Source of the DNA: Flavobacteriales bacterium
GTDB lineage: Bacteria > Bacteroidota > Bacteroidia > Flavobacteriales_E > Vicingaceae
Assembly: GCA_020635815.1 (NCBI GenBank)
Contig: JACJZB010000009.1
Span: forward strand, 56,138 to 120,137
Direction of reading: 5' to 3'
Length of the DNA: 64,000 nucleotides
The translations under genes were made by a program, and so were the position numbers. Every line of letters begins with the position of its first letter. Positions within the stretch are counted from its first letter, which is position 1. Under the pieces are notes generated by a model, which worked only from the letters and a program-made list of their open reading frames with translations, had not been told where the DNA came from and did no database searches. This document shows, piece by piece, positions 19,084 through 29,193 of this stretch.

Positions 19084-20115
19084 TTATTCCTTTAAAAAGA
19101 AATTTTTAGGTAATATAAACTTATCAAAGATTCTATATTGGATAAGCACTAAAACATCATCATTAAAATAACCACACATTCTATCTAAGTCATATTTATA
19201 AGGGTTGCCATCTCCGTCTAGCATATTCTTATCTCCGCTGAAAGGCAATCTGTAGCTAACTATCTTGTTTTGTTTACCGAAAATATCGGTTACTTTAATG
19301 CTAAAATAAGGTTGGGTATTTATTATCGAGTCTTTTTGGGCTTCAGTTACATTTAAAAGTACGTTTTCGTAATATACTCTATCAAAAAAAGTTAAGTAAG
19401 CTTTTACTTTAGTGCTATCAAAGTTATTAATCAACTTTGCTTCTTGTTTTCCATAAAGGCTAATAGATGTTCCGTTTTGTTCAATTAAAAACGATTCTTC
19501 AGGACGATCAAAATAATCAATTTCTATTTCTTTTATTTCCCCTGCCGCATATTTAAAAATGGCAGCATCTCTCCAAGTTGTTGCATTAGAGTAAAATCGA
19601 GTAGTTAAGTATCCATAAAAACCAGGAATATGTGTAACGAATGGTTCTGATGATTTTACGCCATCTTTTTCAAGCAACATAAATGTTCCTTGGTGGTTTT
19701 GTGTTGATCCTCCAACATAATAAACTTTTGAAGGTTTATCGTCTCCTTGATAAATTTCTACTTTAACTGATTCTGTTGCAATTGATGTAATTACATTTTT
19801 GAGTTCAGTAGAAGATACGGGAGATTTAACTTGAATTTGTGCAAATGTTGTCATTAATAGCGAAATACTTTCTGGGCGTGCTTTGTGTTTGCCGTCAACT
19901 AACCAATCGTTTCCTTCTCCTTTAATTAATGTTACACTCTCTCCGCTACTATTGCTTATAAATATTTTATCAATGGTTGTGGTGTCTTCTATTGTAAAGT
20001 CTGATAGCACACCATCTCTACTTTTTAAAGTACTTGAATTATTAGTGGTAAAGAAATAAGCTGCTATTGCTAATAATACTACTAAAATTATAAGAAGTGG
20101 TTTGTTATTTTTCAT
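19084..20115 (-). CDS. DUF4340 protein of the gliding ABC operon
   Basis: A 343-residue protein with one N-terminal membrane segment (LLIILVVLLAIAAYFF) and an extracytoplasmic DUF4340 region. It lies 4 bases downstream of gldG and ends the gldF-gldG operon, the usual arrangement in Bacteroidota. It probably works with the GldFG transporter; the mechanism is unknown. Confidence 0.85.
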   Translation of the reverse strand: MKNNKPLLIILVVLLAIAAYFFTTNNSSTLKSRDGVLSDFTIEDTTTIDKIFISNSSGESVTLIKGEGNDWLVDGKHKARPESISLLMTTFAQIQVKSPVSSTELKNVITSIATESVKVEIYQGDDKPSKVYYVGGSTQNHQGTFMLLEKDGVKSSEPFVTHIPGFYGYLTTRFYSNATTWRDAAIFKYAAGEIKEIEIDYFDRPEESFLIEQNGTSISLYGKQEAKLINNFDSTKVKAYLTFFDRVYYENVLLNVTEAQKDSIINTQPYFSIKVTDIFGKQNKIVSYRLPFSGDKNMLDGDGNPYKYDLDRMCGYFNDDVLVLIQYRIFDKFILPKNFFLKE

Positions 20116-20119
20116 CTTT

Positions 20120-21862
20120 TTATTTTGTAAATTTTTTCTTTCTATCGTAGTAATGTGCTAATCCAAAAAGTAGAATTAATCCTATTGGTAAAATGGAATT
20201 AATTAATTGCCATTTAAATTTATCTTTTTTTAAGATGGTTTTATCAAGCATTCTAATTGTTAATTTCTTAGAACGTACTCCCATTAAGCCGGTGTCGTCG
20301 CATAAATAATTTACAACATTTACCATAAAGTCATTGTTGCCATATTGTTGGTTTGTAAATCGGTCGTAGCCTAATTCATAATACTGACTTGTTTTAGGGT
20401 TTACAAAGTTTTTTGCAATGTCTCCATCAGCAATAACAACCATTTTATTAAAATCACTCTCTCCTTTAAAATTAACCTCTATACTGTTTGTAATTTCGGG
20501 AGCTAGTCTGTTTTTAAATACCGACTCAAAATAACCTTCTAGTAGTACTGCTGCAACTTGGTGTCCTGCATTAAATTGTGATTGGTCTGGTTCAAATCTC
20601 AACATTCCTAAGCTTATACGAGTTGGAGTACTACTTACTTTGGTGTATTTACTAGATTTTAATAAACCTGTTTTATGTATTTTGGGTTTTGCAATGGTAT
20701 CTATTGTACTTGTAAATTCTCCTTTTACAGCATTTAAATTATTTACAATAGGATGGTTGTTTGCTGGGGTTAATAATGGAAAAAAGAACCAAGGGAACAA
20801 TTGTTGTTTAGGTTGATTCCCTACTCGTCCTGTAATAACGGGAATTGCAGCCGATTGTAAGTCTTGAATTAAAGTTGTGTTAATTCGAACCCCATAAGTA
20901 AATAATTGATCGTCAAGGTTTAAATCTTGAGGGATTGCCATAGAAATATCTGCATTTTGCAAGCTATCCATACTTGCAAAAACAGGGTCAACCAACCAAA
21001 CTACCCTGCCACCATACATAATGTATTGGTCGATAATAAACTTATCTTTTTCTGAAAATTTCTGAGTTGGTTTTGCAATAATTATAGCATCATATTTTCG
21101 CATTATTGCATAACCTCTAGTGCTATCAACAATAACACGTTCAGTTAAGCTACTAAGTTCCTCATTTATGGCAATTCTGTCAACAACATAAGTTTCAGCT
21201 AAACTAGTAGCTAATGAAGCTGTTTCTATTTTATCTAATTCGCCATGTCCTTCAATTAAAGCTACTCTTGGTTTTTGATATCTTTTTAAATTATGAATTG
21301 CATTTGCAAACTCATATTCTAATGATTCTATTGAGCCATTTAGCATCATTTCGGGTGAAACTCCCATTTGACTTTTTAGTAGTTGAACAGGAAATTCTTG
21401 TCCTTTATAAGATACTAAAGCTCCTGGCCAAATAATTTTATTAGACGTTCCATCTTCTTCTTTTACGTTTAAATCAGTTGGACGAAGCCCTTCTTTGTAC
21501 AGTTGTTTGTATATTCCTTCTCTTACCTTTGGATCAGGGTCTTCAGAAGGGTTGATAAATTCATATTCAATAAATCCATTTGAGTATGCACGAAACTCAT
21601 CCAGCATTTCACGTGTTTCATCACGCAAACGCTTAAATCCAGCAGGAAAATCACCTTCAAGGTAAACTTTCACATAAACAATATCATCTAAGTTAGCTGC
21701 TAAATCCTTACTATTCTCAGAAATTGTATATCGGTTTTCAGCCGTTAAATCGAATCGATGAAAAGCAAAAGAACCTATAAAGTTTACAAGTATAACAATG
21801 ATTGTACCTGCAATCAAGGTTGTTAAATCTCTATTTCTATTATTGTTATTGTGTTTTACCAT
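20120..21862 (-). CDS. gldG: GldG, substrate-binding-like subunit of the gliding ABC transporter
   Basis: A 580-residue protein with an N-terminal membrane helix (LIAGTIIVILVNFIGSF), a large extracytoplasmic ABC-type_uncharacterised domain (HRFDLTAENRYTISENS; VALIEGHGELDK; GGRVVWLVDPV) and a C-terminal helix (INSILPIGLILLFGLAHYY). It matches GldG, the auxiliary subunit partnered with the GldF permease. Its start overlaps the end of gldF by 7 bases. The ATPase gldA is not in the window, as is common. Confidence 0.9.
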   Translation of the reverse strand: MVKHNNNNRNRDLTTLIAGTIIVILVNFIGSFAFHRFDLTAENRYTISENSKDLAANLDDIVYVKVYLEGDFPAGFKRLRDETREMLDEFRAYSNGFIEYEFINPSEDPDPKVREGIYKQLYKEGLRPTDLNVKEEDGTSNKIIWPGALVSYKGQEFPVQLLKSQMGVSPEMMLNGSIESLEYEFANAIHNLKRYQKPRVALIEGHGELDKIETASLATSLAETYVVDRIAINEELSSLTERVIVDSTRGYAIMRKYDAIIIAKPTQKFSEKDKFIIDQYIMYGGRVVWLVDPVFASMDSLQNADISMAIPQDLNLDDQLFTYGVRINTTLIQDLQSAAIPVITGRVGNQPKQQLFPWFFFPLLTPANNHPIVNNLNAVKGEFTSTIDTIAKPKIHKTGLLKSSKYTKVSSTPTRISLGMLRFEPDQSQFNAGHQVAAVLLEGYFESVFKNRLAPEITNSIEVNFKGESDFNKMVVIADGDIAKNFVNPKTSQYYELGYDRFTNQQYGNNDFMVNVVNYLCDDTGLMGVRSKKLTIRMLDKTILKKDKFKWQLINSILPIGLILLFGLAHYYDRKKKFTK

Positions 21863-22587
21863 TTTCTACTCCCAATTGTGGTTTTAGTGAATAATAAAAA
21901 CAACATGATAATTCCTAAAAAGTAAATCACATCACGAGTATCAATAACTCCTCTACTCATCGACATGTAATGAGCATTAATTCCTAATTTGATAATAATG
22001 TCATCAATTGGCCCTAAAAGTTGTAAAGAACTAATAGATTCAAATCCTATAAAACAGAAAAAACAAAGAAATACTGCTACTATAAATGATATGATTTGGT
22101 TATTTGTAATAGCACTTGCAAAAACACCAATGGCCACAAAAACACTTCCTAAAAATAGTAATCCAAAATAAGAGCCTATTGTACCGCCAACATCAATATT
22201 GCCAATAGGAGCACCTAAATTGTAAACCGAATAAAAATAAACCAAGGTTGGCAACAACGAAAAAAGCACCAACGAAAAACCAGCAATGTATTTTGCCAAT
22301 ACAATTTGAAAATCGGTTAAAGGTTTAGTTAATAGTAACTCTATTGTGCCTGTTCTACTTTCTTCGGCAAACAAACGCATGGTAATTGCAGGAATTAAAA
22401 ACATAAAAACCCAAGGGGCAATGTAAAATAATGGAGCTATGGTCGAATAGCCAGCATTTAAGATATTTGTTTCTCCAGGAAAAATCCATAAAAACAAACT
22501 AATGGTAGTTAAAAAAACAGCAATAACAATATAGCCTATAAGCGAACCTAAAAAACTTCTTATTTCTTTATTGATAAGTGTTAGCAT
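21856..22587 (-). CDS. gldF: GldF, permease subunit of the gliding ABC transporter
   Basis: A 243-residue ABC-2 type permease with six hydrophobic segments and the family motif RLFAEESRTGTIELLLTKPLTD. Together with GldG it forms an ABC transporter linked to gliding motility in Flavobacterium. It is the first gene of the gldF-gldG-DUF4340 operon and is divergent from lysC. Confidence 0.9.
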   Translation of the reverse strand: MLTLINKEIRSFLGSLIGYIVIAVFLTTISLFLWIFPGETNILNAGYSTIAPLFYIAPWVFMFLIPAITMRLFAEESRTGTIELLLTKPLTDFQIVLAKYIAGFSLVLFSLLPTLVYFYSVYNLGAPIGNIDVGGTIGSYFGLLFLGSVFVAIGVFASAITNNQIISFIVAVFLCFFCFIGFESISSLQLLGPIDDIIIKLGINAHYMSMSRGVIDTRDVIYFLGIIMLFLLFTKTTIGSRKW

Positions 22588-22804
22588 CTACTCTTTTATT
22601 GAAAAGTTCCAAAGGTAATATTTTTTAAGGGATGTACTTTATAAAAATTGTTAATGAATTGGAATAATTCTACAGCAATTATTTTATTTATACATTTACT
22701 AAAACCCTATTATTGCATACTTTAAAAGTGTTTTTGTTAAAAATAAAACAATATTTTAAATATTTAAATTTACTTCTTACATTCGCAAACTAATTTATAT
22801 AAAA

Positions 22805-24115
22805 ATGAACGTCTTAAAATTTGGAGGCACTTCAGTAGGTTCGGCAGAACGCATGAAAGAAGTTGCTCAATTGGTAACAAATGGAAATAAAAACATTGTA
22901 GTGTTATCTGCAATGGCGGGAACAACCAACACGTTGGTTGAAATAGCTGGGTATTTATATAAAAAGAACCATGAAGGAGCTATTGAGCAAATTTTACAAC
23001 TTGAAGAAAAGTACAACAAAACTGTTGAAGAATTATACACTATTGACAAATTTAAGCAAAAAGGGCACGATTTAATTCAGCAGCATTTTAACTACATTAA
23101 ATCGTTTACTCAAGATATGTTTACGATTTATGAAGAAAAAGCCATTTTAGCACAAGGTGAATTAATTTCTACGGCTTTGTTCTATTTTTTACTACAGGAG
23201 CAAGGAATAAACTCTTGTTTGATTCCTGCATTAAATTTTATGCGAATTGACAAAGAAAATGAACCTGACAGCTTTTACATTAAAGAAAATATTCAACGAG
23301 AAATTAATGACAATAAAACTGCTGATATTTTCATTACTCAAGGGTTTATTTGTAGAAACTCGTATGGTGAAATTGACAACTTGAAAAGAGGAGGAAGCGA
23401 TTACACAGCCTCATTAGTTGGTGTTGGTATAAATGCAAAGGAAATACAAATTTGGACTGATATTGATGGCATGCACAACAATGACCCAAGGTTTGTAGAA
23501 AATACTTATCCGCTTTCACATATTTCGTTTGATGAGGCTGCTGAATTAGCTTATTTTGGAGCAAAAATATTACATCCATCAAGTATTTTACCTGCAAAAT
23601 TGGCAAACATACCTGTTCGTTTAAAAAACACCATGCAACCCGAAGCTGAAGGCACGTTGGTAAGTAGTAAAACCGGAATTGAAGGAATAAAAGCCATTGC
23701 CGCAAAAGACAATATTACAGCCATTAAAATTAAATCAGGACGTATGTTATTGGCTTACGGTTTTATGCGTAAAGTATTTGAAATTTTTGAAATGTATAAA
23801 ACGCCTATTGATATGATTACGACTTCTGAAGTAGCTGTTTCATTAACGATAGACGAAACTCAAAGTTTAGCTGAAATTACCGAAGAATTGAAAAAATTTG
23901 GAACAGTAGAAATTGACAATAAATTATCTATAATTTGTATTGTAGGAAATTTTATTGCCGAAAGTAAGGGGCATGCACTCAAAATTTTTGATGCTTTGCA
24001 AAACATTCCTATTCGAATGATATCGTATGGAGGAAGCAAACACAATGTATCGATATTGGTAAACACTTCTGACAAAGTTGAAGCATTAAGAGTCTTAAAC
24101 GAAAAACTGTTTTAG
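22805..24115 (+). CDS. lysC: Aspartate kinase
   Basis: A 436-residue monofunctional aspartokinase, the first step of lysine, threonine and methionine synthesis. The nucleotide-binding start is VLKFGGTSVGSAERM. The active-site stretch GRGG-like LKRGGSDYTASLVG is present, and the C-terminus has two ACT-type segments (about 300-436) for feedback control. It is not fused to homoserine dehydrogenase. It is 4 bases upstream of lysA, so the pair forms a lysine operon. Confidence 0.93.
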   Translation: MNVLKFGGTSVGSAERMKEVAQLVTNGNKNIVVLSAMAGTTNTLVEIAGYLYKKNHEGAIEQILQLEEKYNKTVEELYTIDKFKQKGHDLIQQHFNYIKSFTQDMFTIYEEKAILAQGELISTALFYFLLQEQGINSCLIPALNFMRIDKENEPDSFYIKENIQREINDNKTADIFITQGFICRNSYGEIDNLKRGGSDYTASLVGVGINAKEIQIWTDIDGMHNNDPRFVENTYPLSHISFDEAAELAYFGAKILHPSSILPAKLANIPVRLKNTMQPEAEGTLVSSKTGIEGIKAIAAKDNITAIKIKSGRMLLAYGFMRKVFEIFEMYKTPIDMITTSEVAVSLTIDETQSLAEITEELKKFGTVEIDNKLSIICIVGNFIAESKGHALKIFDALQNIPIRMISYGGSKHNVSILVNTSDKVEALRVLNEKLF

Positions 24116-24119
24116 ACTT

Positions 24120-25265
24120 ATGTTTACTCCCGAAATTATAGCTCAATTTAAAAATACGCCTACTCCTTTTTATCATTACAATTTAAAAGTATTGGAGCAA
24201 ACTCTTGCTGCTTTAAAAAGTGAAGCTGATCGATTTAATTATCATGTGCATTATGCGTTAAAAGCAAATTCGAACAGCATCATATTAAAAACCATTCGTC
24301 AATTTGGTTTTGGTGCCGATTGCGTGAGTGGAAATGAAATTTTAAAAGCTGTTGAATGTGGTTACGAAAACTCTAAAATAGCTTTTGCAGGAGTTGGAAA
24401 GTCTGATTACGAAATAAACATTGGATTGGATAATGACATTTTTTGTTTTAACTGTGAGTCGCTACCCGAAATTGAAGTCATCAACGAATTAGCAGAAAAA
24501 AAGAACAAAATAGCCCAGATTGCATTGCGTATTAACCCGAATGTAAATGCTAAAACGCATCATTATATTACTACAGGTTTAGAAGAAAACAAGTTTGGAA
24601 TTAATATGTGGGAATTGGAAAGTGTGGTTGAAGCTCTAAAAGGGTTTAACAACATTAAATTAGTTGGTTTACATTTTCATATTGGTTCGCAAATAACCGA
24701 TTTAAGTGTTTTTAAAGGCTTGTGTATTCGTGTAAACGAAATTCAAGATTGGTTTATTTCTCGCAACATTATTGTAGAACACATTAATGTTGGTGGTGGT
24801 TTAGGGGTAGATTATGAAAACCCCAACAGTAATTTAATCCCAGATTTTAAGAGTTATTTTGGTTTGTTTAATCAGTTTTTAAACTTGCAGCCCAACCAAC
24901 AATTACATTTTGAATTAGGAAGAGCCATTGTGGCTCAATGTGGTAATTTAATTAGCAAAGTATTGTACATTAAAAAAGGCGTAAATACCAATTTCGCTAT
25001 TGTAGATGCTGGTATGACAGAACTATTACGACCTGCACTATACCAAGCTACACACAAAATAGAAAATTTAAGTTCTACTGCTCCAACTCAAAAATATGAT
25101 GTGGTTGGACCCGTTTGCGAAAGCTCCGATTGTTTTGGAAAAGCAATAGATTTACCCGAAACTAAAAGAGGTGATCTATTTGCTATTAGAACTGCTGGTG
25201 CTTATGGTGAGGTTATGGCAAATGGGTATAATTTAAGAGTGCTGAATAAGGAAGTTTTTAGTTGA
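24120..25265 (+). CDS. lysA: Diaminopimelate decarboxylase
   Basis: A 381-residue fold-type III PLP enzyme making lysine from meso-diaminopimelate. PLP lysine Lys48 is in HYALKANSN. The phosphate-binding glycines are in NVGGGLGVDYE and the substrate cysteine motif is GPVCESSDCFGK. It follows lysC by 4 bases and is followed by a strong terminator. Confidence 0.93.
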   Translation: MFTPEIIAQFKNTPTPFYHYNLKVLEQTLAALKSEADRFNYHVHYALKANSNSIILKTIRQFGFGADCVSGNEILKAVECGYENSKIAFAGVGKSDYEINIGLDNDIFCFNCESLPEIEVINELAEKKNKIAQIALRINPNVNAKTHHYITTGLEENKFGINMWELESVVEALKGFNNIKLVGLHFHIGSQITDLSVFKGLCIRVNEIQDWFISRNIIVEHINVGGGLGVDYENPNSNLIPDFKSYFGLFNQFLNLQPNQQLHFELGRAIVAQCGNLISKVLYIKKGVNTNFAIVDAGMTELLRPALYQATHKIENLSSTAPTQKYDVVGPVCESSDCFGKAIDLPETKRGDLFAIRTAGAYGEVMANGYNLRVLNKEVFS

Positions 25266-25311
25266 ATAGATTGTCACCCTGAGCTTGTCGAAGGGTAAAC
25301 AATCTATTTTT
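25265..25311 (+). terminator. Terminator after lysA with REP-like core
   Basis: AATAGATTGT and ACAATCTATT pair, with inner stem ACCCT/AGGGT and the loop GAGCTTGTCGA, followed by a T run. The inner part is copy 2 of the REP-like palindrome at 1420-1440. Confidence 0.75.
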
Positions 25312-25322
25312 CAATACTTCTA

Positions 25323-25366
25323 AGAATGTCTTATACTTCGATAAGCTCAGCATAACATTCTTTTTA
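25323..25366 (+). terminator. Second hairpin with inverted REP core
   Basis: AGAATGT and ACATTCT pair, followed by five T. The interior carries the inverted REP-like core CTTCGATAAGCTCAG. The remaining gap up to 25639 is AT-rich; I see no gene in it. Confidence 0.5.
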
Positions 25367-25639
25367 ATTTTTGTCTAATCTCAAGAGAGGGAAAGAGGGG
25401 GGAATAATTTACTTGAATTTGTGGGGTAAAACAGTTACCTTCGCCCAGACAATGTTGTATAGATGTTATATCCAGTAACATTCTATTTCATTGAGCAACT
25501 TTCACATTACATCAACCTTTACTAAAATAAATGAATCTAAAATTCAGCTTAAATAGTGTTGTTTATTTTAATTTTTGGCATATAAAAATCAACAAATGAG
25601 TTAATGTAATTGTAAGAAACTGAACTAAAAAAATAAAAA

Positions 25640-26392
25640 ATGTTTAGACATCAAGGTAAAAGCAGGACTTTAAAGCATAATCTACAGATTGCTACAGTTC
25701 TATCTTTTGTAGCTGGAATGGTAAATGTTACGGGGTATTTATCTTTTAAACAGTTAACAACTAATGTTACAGGTCATTTTGCCTTATTTATTAACGATGT
25801 TGCTGGTTTTGAATTTTGGAAAGGCACCATCTATTTTCTTTATATTTTTTCTTTCCTTCTTGGTTCATTTTTATCAAGTTATCTAATTGAAGCATATAGA
25901 TCAAATAAGCAACTTAATATATTCTTTTTACCAACAATAATTGAATCCTTAACCTTAATTTCAATCGGACTTTTTAGTAATTTTTATGAAATAGAATCTC
26001 TTGATTTAGTTGTTTGCTTGCTACTTTTTGCAATGGGGCTTCAAAACTCATTTGTAACCAAAATTTCAAATGCCATAGTAAGAACTACTCACTTAACAGG
26101 TCTTTTTACTGATTTAGGTATTGATATTTCTCAATTATTCTTTCCAAAACTACATCCAAACAGAAAAAAACTAAAAGCCAATATTAAGCTGCGGATTTAT
26201 ATTATTTCATTCTTTTTTGCTGGAGGCTTAGTTGGAGGCTTTTTTTATTCTAGGTTGAACTTAAGATTAAACACTCTTATTTTTGGAGGTTTAATTTTAC
26301 TTGTTAGTTTATTTTATGACGACCTAAGGTATCAGTTAATAAAAACTAAAAGAAGGTATTATAGAAAGAAGCGGTTAAACATAGCTTCTTAA
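25640..26392 (+). CDS. YoaK/DUF1275-family membrane protein
   Basis: A 250-residue integral membrane protein with about six hydrophobic spans. It carries the DUF1275 hallmarks: AGMVNVTGYLSFKQLTTNVTGHF near the N-terminus and MGLQNSFVTKISNAIVRTTHLTG in the middle. The family occurs across bacteria and its transported substrate is unknown. Monocistronic. Confidence 0.85.
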   Translation: MFRHQGKSRTLKHNLQIATVLSFVAGMVNVTGYLSFKQLTTNVTGHFALFINDVAGFEFWKGTIYFLYIFSFLLGSFLSSYLIEAYRSNKQLNIFFLPTIIESLTLISIGLFSNFYEIESLDLVVCLLLFAMGLQNSFVTKISNAIVRTTHLTGLFTDLGIDISQLFFPKLHPNRKKLKANIKLRIYIISFFFAGGLVGGFFYSRLNLRLNTLIFGGLILLVSLFYDDLRYQLIKTKRRYYRKKRLNIAS

Positions 26393-26607
26393 ATAAATTG
26401 TGATAAACAGTTCCCTCACGCTGATTAACGTATGTCGCAGCTTTTAGTTTTAGGGTTTGTTCCGATATTTCATCGGAATACAAAGTCTTAACTGAACAGC
26501 GGTGTGAAATAAATTATTCGTCCTCGTTTACCACAAATTAAAAACTCGCGGTAGCGTGGGCATCGGCTGATGGATTTTATTTATATTTTCATAGGAATTT
26601 TAAGATA

Positions 26608-26648
26608 AAAAAATCCCTTAAAAGAATTCACTTTTAAGGGGTTTTTTA
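26608..26648 (-). terminator. Terminator of the GreA/Rnk-like gene
   Basis: TCCCTTAAAAG and CTTTTAAGGGG pair around a 6-base loop, with A and T runs on both sides. It ends 18 bases from the stop at 26666. A second hairpin (TCCGAT/ATCGGA, 26460-26482) lies in the same gap. Confidence 0.75.
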
Positions 26649-26665
26649 TGATTCAAAGAGTTTAA

Positions 26666-27070
26666 CTAAAAATTTGCTTCTTCAACCTTTAAGATTTCAA
26701 GTTTTAACTCTCCTTTTCGTGATGGCCATTTTATAAGCTGTCCTACTTTATAGCCTACCATTGCAATACCTTCATCCGAAAGAATTGAAATTTTGTTTTT
26801 ACTTGGTTTTGATTTCTTTGGAGCTACAAAAGTAACCGTCTTTTCTTCGTTCTTTGTATGGTTTTTGTACGTTACTTTTCTGTTTACCGAAACAATATCT
26901 TGTGGTAAGTCTCTCCTTAAAACTTGTGAAGCACCTTTCAATTCTTGAGTTAACAATTCTTCTTCTTGAGCTGTTACTTTCTTTCTTCTTAATTGGTCCT
27001 TAATTAAATCGTAAAGTCCAGTTGTTAAAATAATATTTGATGACATATCGTTCTTTTTTGCTCCTTTCAT
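26666..27070 (-). CDS. GreA/GreB C-terminal-domain (Rnk-like) protein
   Basis: A 134-residue protein. The C-terminal half matches the FKBP-like C-domain of GreA/GreB and Rnk (ISILSDEGIAMVGYKVGQLIKWPSR, then LKLEILKVE). The N-terminal part is short and charged, without the long GreA coiled coil. It probably binds RNA polymerase near the secondary channel, by analogy with Rnk. An inner ATG at 27046 is an alternative start. Confidence 0.75.
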   Translation of the reverse strand: MKGAKKNDMSSNIILTTGLYDLIKDQLRRKKVTAQEEELLTQELKGASQVLRRDLPQDIVSVNRKVTYKNHTKNEEKTVTFVAPKKSKPSKNKISILSDEGIAMVGYKVGQLIKWPSRKGELKLEILKVEEANF

Positions 27071-27791
27071 TGTTAGAATGATCTATAACTCTTTATTGAA
27101 TCTTTTTTAGCTCTTACGCTTTCAATTCAATGATATCGTATTCTAGATGAAAAAATGGAGATTAAATAATTGAGCTAATTAACTAATGTTACTCCCTGCC
27201 AAGAGTTCTGACAGGGTTTAATTAATAAACTCTTTTGAGCTTTTTAAGAAAATATCATCATGTAAATATAATAATGTACGAATAAGACACATTAGGCGAT
27301 TATTTGTTAAATAAAAATTTGAAATAGTCATTAGTATCATTTTTTATATCTTATACGAAGATACCCATTTTTAGGGATAAAAGCCAATTAAACACTAAGT
27401 ATTTAACTTTACTGAAAATGCTTGTGCCGTACTTGATAAGATAGGGCGTAGTGGTATAAAACAAAACTTGATTTTATCTTGAAAATAATTAACCTCATTT
27501 AACGACTACTTTAGATCACAATCTCTTATACTACCTGTTTAAAACTTATGCTAGCGTGGGGTAAAACTCCTCTATTGATTATTATAAGGCTTTTAAATAA
27601 AATACTAAGCACCTTATTATAAGAGTATTGAGATATTCAATAGAGAAAAAGACTTTGTTTAGGAGTCCAATTTCGAGTTCAATTTTTAATGTTTGATGTC
27701 TTATCTTAAGGCAACGGTCTTTTTTTGGTAGCGTTTATAATGGGTCTAATAAAGGATATCAAAAATAAAAAGTTACAAAAAATTACAAAAA
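27071..27791. other. Long gap without a recognisable gene
   Basis: 721 AT-rich bases without a supported reading frame. The one structure I see is an imperfect hairpin at about 27571-27650 (CTCTATTGA with TCAATAGAG outside, ATTATAAGG with CCTTATTAT inside). It may hold the promoter of the following + strand gene, but no clear -33/-7 pair stands out. Confidence 0.4.
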
Positions 27792-28574
27792 ATGAGAACA
27801 AAAATTACAAAAAACACACTAACAATTTTATTATCAATTTTCTTATGCCATCAATATCAAGCGGCAATAGTTTACACTGATATTGTAGATCAAACATTAA
27901 GTTCTGGAGGTTCTATTACTATAAATTTTGATGGTACAGGAGTTGATGAATTTGAATTTTTAGATCAAGGATTTGGTGGTGCTGTTGAACCAGGAGTGTT
28001 TTTTAATTCATCTGATTATCATCTTACAACGGTAAGTAGTTCTGAATGGGATGTAATTAAAGGAATACCATTAAATACTTCGATAGGTGCTGGCGGAGAT
28101 TGGTTTGATCAAGGCGATGCTTATATTGATCCTTTTTGGGGGAGTACATTGTTCCCTTCTGGAACAGATACCTATATAGGAGCTCAATTTAAATTAGGAG
28201 CAAACACCCATTATGGATGGATATTAGTTAATTGGGATGGAAATGGGACTTTTATTGTTAAGTCATTTGCATACAATGATGTGCCAGATGCTTCAATTAA
28301 TGCGGGTGATACCGGAGGAACAGTTGGCATTAGTGATCAAATTAATAGCACATATCATATTTATCCAAACCCTTTTAATAATGTACTTAATTTAACGGGA
28401 CTAAAAATTGGCTCAACAGCTCAATTAATTGATGTTACTGGAAAAACTATAGAATTAATTAAGGCATTTAATAAAAATGTAGTAATAACAACTAACCACC
28501 TAGAAAATGGTGTGTATTTTATAAAAATAAGTGATGAAAATTCGACGACCACAAGGAAGTTAGTAAAAAATTAG
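27792..28574 (+). CDS. Secreted protein with T9SS type A sorting domain
   Basis: A 260-residue protein with an N-terminal signal peptide (LTILLSIFLCHQYQAA) and a C-terminal type A sorting domain (IYPNPFNNVLNLTGLK, then NGVYFIKI and KLVKN). The middle (residues 30-170) contains no domain I recognise. It is exported through the type IX system and may be released or anchored. A terminator follows directly. Confidence 0.82.
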   Translation: MRTKITKNTLTILLSIFLCHQYQAAIVYTDIVDQTLSSGGSITINFDGTGVDEFEFLDQGFGGAVEPGVFFNSSDYHLTTVSSSEWDVIKGIPLNTSIGAGGDWFDQGDAYIDPFWGSTLFPSGTDTYIGAQFKLGANTHYGWILVNWDGNGTFIVKSFAYNDVPDASINAGDTGGTVGISDQINSTYHIYPNPFNNVLNLTGLKIGSTAQLIDVTGKTIELIKAFNKNVVITTNHLENGVYFIKISDENSTTTRKLVKN

Positions 28575-28580
28575 AAACTA

Positions 28581-28608
28581 AAAAGGCTGTCTTAGGGCAG
28601 CCTTTTTT
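28581..28608 (+). terminator. Terminator between T9SS cargo gene and maf
   Basis: AAAAAGGCTG and CAGCCTTTTTT pair around an 8-base loop. It serves the + strand gene and, with its A run, probably also maf on the minus strand. Confidence 0.85.
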
Positions 28609-28611
28609 ATG

Positions 28612-29193
28612 TTAAAAATCTTCCAAAGCTTCATAAACTTCTTTAACTGGGAAGCCCATGACGTTGAAATAAGAACCAACAATTTTTTCAATACCGATAT
28701 AACCAATCCACTCTTGTATGCCATAGCTTCCAGCCTTGTCAAATGGTTGATATTTATTGATGTAATAATCAATTTCGAAATTGGATAAGGTTTTAAAATA
28801 CACTTCTGTTTCTACAAAAAATGAATGTTGTTTGGTAGCTGAAGTAAAAGTTACTGCTGTAATTACTTCATGTTTGTTACCCGACAAATCGCTCAACATG
28901 TTAAAAGCATCATCCCTATCTTTTGGTTTGCCAATTATTCGGTTACCCAAACAAACAATGGTATCAGAAGTAATTACTATATCGTTTTCTTTAAGCTCAT
29001 TTGTGAATGCTGTTGCTTTTAATTTACTTAAAAATAACGCCACTTCTTCTCGCTTTAGCTCTGGAGGATAAATCTCTTCAACTTCTTTGATTCTAATTTC
29101 AAAATCAATGCCCAAGTCTTTTAATAGGTGTTGTCTGCGTGGAGATTTTGATGCAAGAATGATATTCTTTTTAATGTGACTCAGTGGATTCAT
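28612..29193 (-). CDS. maf: Maf-family nucleotide pyrophosphatase
   Basis: A 193-residue Maf protein, which hydrolyses non-canonical or pyrimidine nucleoside triphosphates. Signature ILASKSPRRQHLLKDLGI lies near the N-terminus, with SDTIVCLGNRIIGKPKD in the centre and DKAGSYGIQEW in the C-terminal half. Its start overlaps the stop of the prenyltransferase gene by 1 base, so both are in one operon. Confidence 0.92.
   Translation of the reverse strand: MNPLSHIKKNIILASKSPRRQHLLKDLGIDFEIRIKEVEEIYPPELKREEVALFLSKLKATAFTNELKENDIVITSDTIVCLGNRIIGKPKDRDDAFNMLSDLSGNKHEVITAVTFTSATKQHSFFVETEVYFKTLSNFEIDYYINKYQPFDKAGSYGIQEWIGYIGIEKIVGSYFNVMGFPVKEVYEALEDF

Noticed and set aside
23346..23705. 119-codon minus-strand frame within lysC
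   Set aside because: It is the shadow of a well supported aspartokinase gene and has no protein-like pattern.
26400..26607. Another attC-like site after the YoaK-type gene
   Set aside because: There is a TTAACG and a small hairpin (TCCGAT/ATCGGA), but no matching core pair and no long imperfect palindrome.
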